Assembly (NCBI GenBank): GCA_008477525.1
Contig: SPDT01000003.1
Location: forward strand, 2,852,001 to 2,916,000
Length of the DNA stretch: 64,000 nucleotides
Source of the DNA: Hypomyces perniciosus
Lineage: Eukaryota; Ascomycota; Sordariomycetes; Hypocreales; Hypocreaceae
Reading direction: 5' to 3'
The position numbers were made by a program, and so were the translations under genes. Under the pieces are notes generated by a model that worked only from the letters and a program-made list of their open reading frames with translations, ran no database searches and was not told where the DNA came from. Positions 56,982-64,000 of this stretch are shown in pieces (the first letter of the stretch is position 1; every line of letters starts with the position of its first letter).

Positions 56982-59703
56982 CAGTGCTGCATAGACACGC
57001 TATGAAACTGAAACTGGGGTGAGTTTCAGTTTCATGAAACCGGACGCCAGTATAGTTTCAGTTTCATATGAAACCGGTTTCAGTTTCATATGAATCAATA
57101 TCTAATTCCTTTGTTGTTTCCCCCCTCTCTTTGGCAAGCTCCGAGACACCTTACCACTAGGCACTCAAAGATGTCTGGCATTGCCTGCCTACCTATGCTA
57201 CCAATTCGCCAGGCTCGCCATCGCTTTCTTCCCCCTTGCCCATCTCTATATCTTCTTGGAGTATCCTTACAGCCGCGTCGATATCATCCACTCCCCTAAA
57301 CACCCCTGCAAGAAGCGGCCTGCTTTTTCCCTTTGGAACACTTATCCAGCTTTTAATGCACTCACATGCCTCTACCATTTTGGCAGACATGCTACTTCTA
57401 TCCCATGTAACCTGCCGTCTTGCGCCTGAGAAAATTCGCTCTGCTTCCGTAGACATCGGAGGGATGCAGAATATGTCAATGGCCATACGGCAGAGGAGGG
57501 GAAAATTCTCTCGCTGGGTCGGTTCAAGCCACCACTGTAAGGCCGTTTGTTGTCCAATCCCAACTTGTGAGCCCTGCGAAGTATCGTCAAAACCTGGCCA
57601 TTAGGTAGAAGGCTTCAAATTACTTACATAAATAAAGCGGTCGAATTCATCCTTCACCTCGCTCGCTGTGCTGTACACCTTCTGCCTCCAGCGATCGAAC
57701 TCGTCGAGTTCTTGCCCTTTCTCCTGTTGTTGATCTTGGAGCTGGTAGCTCTTGTACTCTGTGGACCAAATCTTTCTGACAGACTTCACGGCATTGCTAA
57801 CCCAAGCTGGGTTTCTCTTCCACTGCTCACTCAGATAGCTCTTTCGGAGTGCTGGGTGGAGGAGGATACCGGCCACGTACACGGGGGCCTGCTCGGTAAG
57901 CTGGTAATACTTCTCGAACTTTAGCCAAGCCACGTGAAAGCGAGCGTAGAAGCGTGGGTTACTGAAAGCCTTGTCTTTAGCCTGCGTGAAGTGATGATGG
58001 AGGAAATCCATATGAGATAGAACTTCATCGAGTGTGTTCTCCCGGCCTTGGCGTACCGAGATCTGGTGAAATGGTTGTAGAAACGCATGGATGTCTCGGA
58101 GCTCGTTCCAGTCGTTGTGGTCTAGTGCATCTTTCTCGATCTTGGCATGATTTTCTTGAATCCAATCCATGAACTTTGCCCGCCTCTCAATTGCCACGTC
58201 AATAAGACGAAACCATGAATTCCAGCGTGTATCATTGTCCCTCGGCAAGGCCCTGCCAATCTTGGCCTTGAAGTCGTTGCAGATGCTGGTAGAGCTCCTT
58301 GAATACATGCACAAGTTGTGGAGCTTCCCCAGAACATTAAACTCCCGCCAGTCCTCGGTGGCTTGTGCCTTCGTAATGACGCCCCCTTCTTCTTTTTCGG
58401 ATAGCCTGCACAGTCGCTCATACGCCTCGTCAATCCCCTCTTGCTCATCCCCCTGAATCTTCTTTGCCTTACTCCGAAAGAGGAAGGCTTGAACGATGAG
58501 GTTCATGATGTGGCCACTGCAGCGTAGTCGCCTGGCAACCGGATCTAAACCATCAATCTCTTTTGCGATATCGTCAAGCATAGTATCGTTGGCATCGTGA
58601 TTATCCATCGTAAAGTAGCCAACCTTTCCGCTGAGGTTGTACTCTTCGACAACATCCAGGAAAGCCTTGGCTTGCAATTTCCCGTTGTGGCTTCCTTTGA
58701 ACTCGCGCAGTGACAATAACGCTTGAGCGACTTCTCTCGTCTCCGCATCTACAAAATGGACCACGATTGCCTGGTATGCCGCCTTCTGTTCCGATGAGGT
58801 CCACATGTCAATGGTGAAGTGAACCATGGATGAGAGAGAATTATGAAGCTTCTTGACGAGGCCTTGTTTGTGTTGAGCGAAAGTCTTTTCGAGAAGCTTC
58901 GGCACCGCACTGCGGCTGCGTAGGAGGACGTCCCGGGCCATATAGTTACAGCAGAGTATAACAGCATGAAACTCGGGGTATTCGATGAATGTGTGGGCGA
59001 TATTGCGAACCGCAAGAAGCCTGGCGAGTGCTTCCTCGAATGCAGGAATATTAATGGCATTTGCCAAATATTTTTCCTCATTAAGGTCTCGATTGGCTTG
59101 ACGTTCCTCCTGCCTTCCAAACAAATCCGTAATGGTGCCATGTTGCCGCTTCTTCAGATCCGACCTTTCTACACGCTCTATAACCCGGATGCCATGAAAG
59201 TCCCGCAGGTGCTTGCGGGCTCGGCTCAGGTTCGTCGTTACCGAATTAGGCTTTTTCGTGGAGTTGCAGTGCTTGCAGTACCAAATTTCGTGGTATGAGG
59301 TATCGCGAGCTTTCTCCCCTCTCTCTTCATAAGGGTCACGCGCCTCGTTCCAGGTGCTTTTGTTTGTACGGCCTTTGGCGCGCTTGCTAGCCCGATCAGA
59401 GGGAGAACGATGCAATGCGCGCTTGGCGGGAACGGGAGAGTCAGGCGAAGCAGGTCCCAAGACCTCGTCAGAAAGCCCCGATAACAAGGGAGCGGGAGAA
59501 GCTGATGACATATTTACTGTTAGCAAGTTTCTAACTGCGTTGAAGGCATTTGGTTTGTGAAATTTTCTTGGTTAAGTACTAAGATATTTGGGTCTCATCG
59601 GGCGTATATGAAACATATGAAACCGACTGAAACATATGAAACTGGGAGAGTTACAGTTTCATATGAAACAGTATGAAACAACACGCGTGGCTATACAGCA
59701 CTG
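56982..59703 (-). mobile_element. hAT DNA transposon, copy 2 (complete, inverted)
   Basis: Same terminal inverted repeats and gene as copy 1, in opposite orientation. The length is 2722 bp against 2756 bp; the difference is one 34-bp segment in the transposase-5' subterminal region. Flanking 8-mers CCCTCGGC and CCCTCGAT match at six of eight positions, compatible with an 8-bp target duplication that has since changed. It sits in a LINE fragment. Confidence 0.95.
57193..59511 (-). CDS. hAT transposase, copy 2
   Basis: Exons 59511-57628 and 57573-57193 give the same 754-residue protein as copy 1, with BED zinc finger, DDE core and C-terminal dimerisation region intact. The translations of the two copies show no difference in the long exon or in the second exon, which points to very recent duplication, or gene conversion, and to a potentially active element. 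No RIP-type changes are seen, unlike in the block at 26-36 kb. Confidence 0.93.
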
Positions 59704-60542
59704 CCCTCGATCAACCCGAGAAGGTATTTTTGGGCACAATACTGCACTACCTCCGCATGGCTGTCGAGTCGATCTGCTTGATGATGGTAAGCTACCCCTT
59801 TCTGCTGCAAACAGCATGAATCATCTATCATCTTGTCTTCGAAGCAATACTCGGGTCGGGAGAAATCTTGAACTGCGAAATATTCTTGATCTAGTGTCAA
59901 AACCATTGTACCAGCCAGCAAATGTGAAGTGTACACCTCAGCAATTGTAGCTGATAGTGCAGGTTATATTGCGTGTGACATCTAGTCTGTAAGCATGGCT
60001 ACGATGAGGTCTATAAGCTTGGTGTGGCCTCACACCTGCACTGCCCTCACCCAGTGGGGAGTATGCAAGATCTTGGTGATCAAGCCATGAAAAATATTGT
60101 ACGGCAGAAGCAAGCAGGGCTCTGCAGCATAGAATTCATTTATAAAGTTATATAGGGGATCACTCATCATCGCAACATTCAATAGAGTTTACCAGGCCCA
60201 TTTTATTATCTTCCTTTGTTGTATGTATTGGAAGTCTCTCTACTTATGGGTCTCATCTCGTAGGCTAAACAGGGTCTGCATACAGAACCACTTTTGGATG
60301 TGCCCCTGATCTAAACGCACAGCCAGTCAAAAGTTCCTGCTACGTCTAGAACACTTCCTAGTACAAGTTGGTCGTCCATCTCCGTTGCAGGGTTAGGCAA
60401 GTGAGGGTCGACGCACGCTCCGTGTTTGTCGAAGCTTAGAACGGGTGGCAACAGTCTTACGCCGCTTTCGTGGCCTCAAAGTCATACTGTGCGTGCTGCG
60501 TAGTAGTCGCTTCCTGCCCCAGCCCTTGGAGCGCGTGCTTTT
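59704..60542. other. Region right of hAT copy 2, unassigned
   Basis: Open stretches on both strands (59691-59936 minus, to 59950 plus) without recognised family. The first codons may continue the interrupted LINE. Nothing else supported. Confidence 0.35.
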
Positions 60543-60753
60543 TGTGACGATCCGGGTTGATTCTCAAGGGATAAACCGAGGTTCGTGGGTTTATGTTGAC
60601 AGAGAGGTCAGGGATGAATACTGAGCAGGGTAACGTAGTCACGATTCTGTAGAACAGGCGGTTCTGGTGAATGCAATTGGTTAACGACTGTCTAAGTAAC
60701 TATACTAAATGAGTGACAAGCCAGTCGTATATATACAAAGGAGAGTTGTGACA
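60543..60753 (+). repeat. Solo LTR, not RIP-mutated
   Basis: 211 bp from TGTGACGATCCGGG to GTTGTGACA. Two decayed relatives lie at 36449-36659 (inverted) and 35166-35319. No internal element follows, so it is a solo LTR or a fragment. Flanks (CTTTT, ATCAT) do not match. Confidence 0.7.
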
Positions 60754-60787
60754 ATCATCAGGGGACGTAGCTACGTTCCTGATGATT
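60753..60787. repeat. Near-perfect palindrome
   Basis: Arms AATCATCAGG...ACGTAG and CTACGT...CCTGATGATT pair around the centre AGCT over about 17 bp each side, with one bulge. Part of the arm sequence recurs near 60818-60830. It could be a transposon scar or a cruciform-forming site. Confidence 0.65.
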
Positions 60788-61039
60788 TGAGGTTTGTGAT
60801 CACTTACATACGTCCCTAATCATCAGTGATTCGGTACGTACCCTAGTGGTTATGTTCCTATTGGCCCGTCGTTCCGACATTCTTCCGGACCTGGGCCTCG
60901 ACCTGGTTGGGTCGTGACACTTTTCCTTTTCTGCCATTGATTGGCCACGGCTGGATCTGGTGTTGGTTTTTGACAGTCTTGTTGACTGTCGACTTGATTA
61001 ATGTCAGTGAGGTGCGCTTGAGGATGGCAGCATTCAAGT

Positions 61040-61512
61040 TCATAGCCTTCTTTTCATGGTGTTAGCTAGTACCGGGGAAACCACAATGCCGTAGAGCAGA
61101 AGATGTACGTTACCTTGTGTCGGCGTTGTTACCCGCCAGCTATCAGCCTCAGGAACGAGTTCTCCATAATGCTTGAGAACCTCCGACCTAGCATCTGATA
61201 CCGCCAAAACAAAGTCGCTCAGTCTTGAAGTCATGGATTCGCCCCCTGAAAGCTGAGGAATAACTCACCATCCGTCGCTGCCTGTGAGTTACAATCGTCG
61301 CCATCACAATTTGTCTCAGGCTCAGTCCTTAGTATCGAACACCGTGAAGGGGGTACAGGTTCGACTTTGACGCGGCATTGTGAATGGGTGTTTGCAGGAT
61401 TCATGTGCTTGCTTAACGACAACTCATCAAGCGTACAGTTGGGCTGTGCTGCGGAACCATTGCACCAGTTCCAAATCTTCTCATAAGATTCGGCCCTTTC
61501 TGCCATGGACAT
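61040..61512 (-). CDS. Possible hypothetical gene, two or more exons
   Basis: From ATG 61512 (or 61506) an exon reads AERAESYEKIWNWCNGS and on to AATDG, then a GTGAGT donor. A second open stretch (SRLSDFVLAVSDARSEVLKH...VTTPTQ) follows, then another GTAACG donor. No known domain recognised. The exon structure beyond is unclear, with two possible frames at 60858-61040. It could be a small gene or part of one. Confidence 0.3.
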
Positions 61513-62997
61513 CGCAGCGAAGGTGAAACGGAGAGGCAATGTTAAAATGGAAGTTTGAGCAAGCGCTCATGACACAAGTGGACGTTGCCGAAGCGTAGAC
61601 AGTGTTGGTGTTAAGATGGGGCAGGATGTTTCTTTTTATGCTCTAGAGGTAAGAATTAGGCGGAAGGGTTCCGCCAGTACTGTGCAAGTAGATGATATGT
61701 GATGACTAGGATACGTCTCGGTGCTGGGAAAGCGAGGTGCGACCTATGGGTCGTGTGTGTAAGATAGCAACCAAGGATGGACGTAATTGCGACGACGTCA
61801 TATACACTTCTCATCTTTCTATCCCTAGGCCTCTTCCAGCAGGCATACGAAGTGTCTAAACCGCTATACCTGTCACCTGAAGTAAGATTGGTTTCGGTTA
61901 TCCAGCTATCTGCTTGTGTATTTGTCTGCTTTTTGCCCAAACGCGCAGAAGAACCTAACCAGCGTAATAAGTCCAATTCTAGGTTCATTTGCAGGCATGG
62001 TCAGAAAAGGAGCGGGATAGGATCCCGATAGCCTTATAACCATGCAACGCTAATCTTCTACGTACGCATTTATGATGTATGTATCCCTTGCTATTGAAAA
62101 TTTACTCTCCCTCTTGTCCTTTCAGACCCTCGTGTGTCTTTATCACACTTTCAATACTTGTTTTTAATACTGATGCAGTCGTTATGTTGCGAACTCCGCA
62201 GGCCTTTATCGGACGTCAACAAGATGGAATCAGCGCCATCACTCTATGAAGAAGATAGCACTCAACCGCGAATCACCGGTATCCACTCCTAAAGTGTACG
62301 ACATTTTATCGACCAACCAAGGACAGTTTTGCTAGTACGTTTCAGATAGAAAATATATTATAAAGTAGATTCCAACACTTTGAATAAACCTGCTGAATAG
62401 AGAAAACAGGGCTACATCATGCTTCATCGAATGGTCAAGGAACCTTCATTTCGCCATTGCTCTTTCCTCCTTCGCCGTTCCCTGTACTGCGAAATGCGCT
62501 TGGCAGCTAAGAGAAACAGTTAGCACCTCCGTGAAACCTATGAACCGGGGAGCAGGAATAATTCACGGATAAGACATACCCCAGTTTAGGGTTTGTGCGT
62601 TGTGTTTTATCCTGGCGTCAACCCAGGGGTAGTGAATGGCTCGCTCTAGATATCTCTGTGCCAGCCCTGGCTACCCTTCTCTTGGCACTTGATACTGATG
62701 TGTTTTGGCTCGACATTATCCTTGTTCTCGAAGATGAGCCAGCCATTTTTATCCCAGAGGACTCTGGACACTTCACCCGGGGGTCTTGCCAAAGATAGCA
62801 GCGAAACCCCGTTCGATACACCGTCACTTCAGCTTCTTGTCGCAAAACGCGTAAATGATCCGACACCAATACTACAGGAGTGGCCGTGCTCCAAAATAAT
62901 TCCAAGTGTCCAATCGTTGTCCGCAAATGAACTATTCAACCACTTGTTATTATTTATATTAATATCGGTCACATAAGAATGCTTGACTTCAATATGA
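61513..62997. other. Intergenic region, no gene seen
   Basis: Only short overlapping frames on both strands; no family motif recognised. Confidence 0.4.
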
Positions 62998-63492
62998 CGT
63001 AGACATGCTCGGAATGGAGATATTAATGAGGCAGTAGATACGAATGAACGTGGAGCACTCCATATCCACGGCCTACTCTGGTTGCGAGGGAATATTCTTT
63101 TAACTTCTATACTTGACGACCTTCGACCTGAGCAGGCTGCGTATCGTGAACGGATTATCCAGTATGTAGACAGTATATTTACAGAGGTATGTGCTTCCCC
63201 AGGGCAACATTCTCGGTCGTTGGCAGATGCACTAATAGGCTCGACGTGGGTGCAGGATCTGGACCAAGAATCTTTTTGTGCTATGCGCGAGGGGAGATCA
63301 GTAACGTCAGACATATCGTCAATGCTAGCGAATGACCAACAGTGGGCCGCCTCTTTCGAGGAGGAGGCAAACTTCTGTGCGGGAGCCACGCAGATACACA
63401 CCCATAGCCCAACTTGCGTGAAGTACTCTGTCGGGAAACGGGGCACAAGGAAGGGTAGCTTGTGCCGATTTAAAGCACCGTGGAAGGGGTAA
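62998..63492 (+). mobile_element. Helitron Rep/helicase fragment with HUH motif
   Basis: The frame contains TNERGALHIHGLLWLRGN, the rolling-circle Rep motif (His-Ile-His, codons at 63061-63069) of Helitron proteins. YVDSIFTE and THTHSPTCVKYSVGK...LCRFKAPWKG follow, a Cys/His segment typical of the same family. The usual N-terminal part, the second catalytic Tyr motif and the PIF1-type helicase are absent or beyond a stop at 63490. It is a fragment of a mobile element and cannot work alone. Confidence 0.75.
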
Positions 63493-64000
63493 GGGAGGGG
63501 AAAAGGGAGGGAAAAAAAAGAAGAAGAACCTTTCGTCACTTCGTTCCTCAAGGCATAGCAATAAGATTTGTATATTATTAACCAACAATAACTTTCTCTA
63601 ACCACTTATTATACTAGAGAGGTCATATACCTCATGCCAGGCTAATTACCAATTGGTCAAAACGGCCGGGAATACCTTAGTGGTGCCTTATAACCGTTAA
63701 AGAGATAGCACCGACACAGCTAAGTTACGCTCTGAAAAGTTTGGTCTGTTCTTGTGACGAACCATCATACTGTCACGCCAACAGGCAAAAGAATAGGCTA
63801 ATAATCGCATTTCTAGCAATTATCATGACGGTACCAACTGTATATAAGGGAAACGTGCTCGGAACGTGACAGTTCTTTGTCGCCGACTCGCCGGAAATCA
63901 GCCAGATCCATCGGGGTCTAGCCTCTACTCGGGGTATATCATTGCGTTTCATTCAAATAAGACGCCGTAGCTTCGAAATCTCCTACCAAAAAGCCTCTGG
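63493..64000. other. Window end, no gene seen
   Basis: A purine-rich stretch (63495-63530), then unassigned sequence. Confidence 0.35.

Noticed and set aside
19497..59703. Simple inversion between the two hAT copies as explanation of the flanks
   Set aside because: Swapping the flanks does not create matching 8-bp duplications (TTTTCAGA with GCCGAGGG, CTGTTCCC with CCCTCGAT), so a third copy or deletion is needed.

Overview
The window is nuclear DNA of a filamentous ascomycete (Pezizomycotina). Genes carry 41-100 nt introns with GT...AG ends and CTAAC/CTGAC-like branch sites. There is a non-reducing polyketide synthase cluster, a QDE-2-type Argonaute, an AA11-type copper oxygenase, and a 10 kb AT-rich block whose transposon relics show the C-to-T (mainly CA to TA) decay of repeat-induced point mutation (RIP). 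I cannot fix the genus; Sordariomycetes would fit, but that is inference.

Layout. 0-8.2 kb: the 3' part of an NFX1-type helicase fused to three CbxX/CfxQ-type AAA modules, convergent with an intact Argonaute gene (all four catalytic residues present). 9.7-14.4 kb: a small unknown gene, a 5'-truncated LINE with a 15-bp target-site duplication, and an AA11 oxygenase gene with two frameshifts. 14.4-19 kb: mostly empty, with an unusual array of short GNRA-loop hairpins at 17.4 kb. 18.9-26.3 kb: a decayed P-type Ca-ATPase 5' end broken by a hAT transposon, then a cyclin gene broken by the other end of the same transposon, a kinase-like relic and an unknown ORF.

26.3-36.7 kb: the RIP block. It holds a complete but dead Ty3/Gypsy element (172-bp LTRs, ATTTT target duplication, polypurine tract), relics of a second LTR family, and a nearly unmutated 1.0-kb miniature LTR element with 77-bp LTRs and its own zinc-finger ORF.

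37.2-53.9 kb: a biosynthetic cluster. It contains an EthD-domain protein, an NR-PKS (SAT-KS-AT-PT-ACP-ACP-TE), an O-methyltransferase-fold protein lacking the usual catalytic His, an FAD monooxygenase, a DMATS-type prenyltransferase and a truncated AIF-like oxidoreductase. PKS + FMO + OMT is the tailoring set seen with naphthoquinone-type pigments (bikaverin, fusarubin); the prenyltransferase suggests a prenylated aromatic polyketide. The right edge is broken: the AIF-like gene stops mid-domain and runs into fragments of a BRCT/PARP-like gene, an SDR tail and a fungal rhodopsin-like pseudogene.

56.4-64 kb: a LINE fragment interrupted by a second hAT copy, in inverted orientation and practically identical to the first. 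The two copies bracket about 34.7 kb including the whole cluster. After them come a non-RIPed solo LTR, a palindrome and a Helitron Rep fragment with its HUH motif. Overall this is an accessory, transposon-rich region with a metabolite cluster, next to a conserved RNA-silencing-related gene pair.
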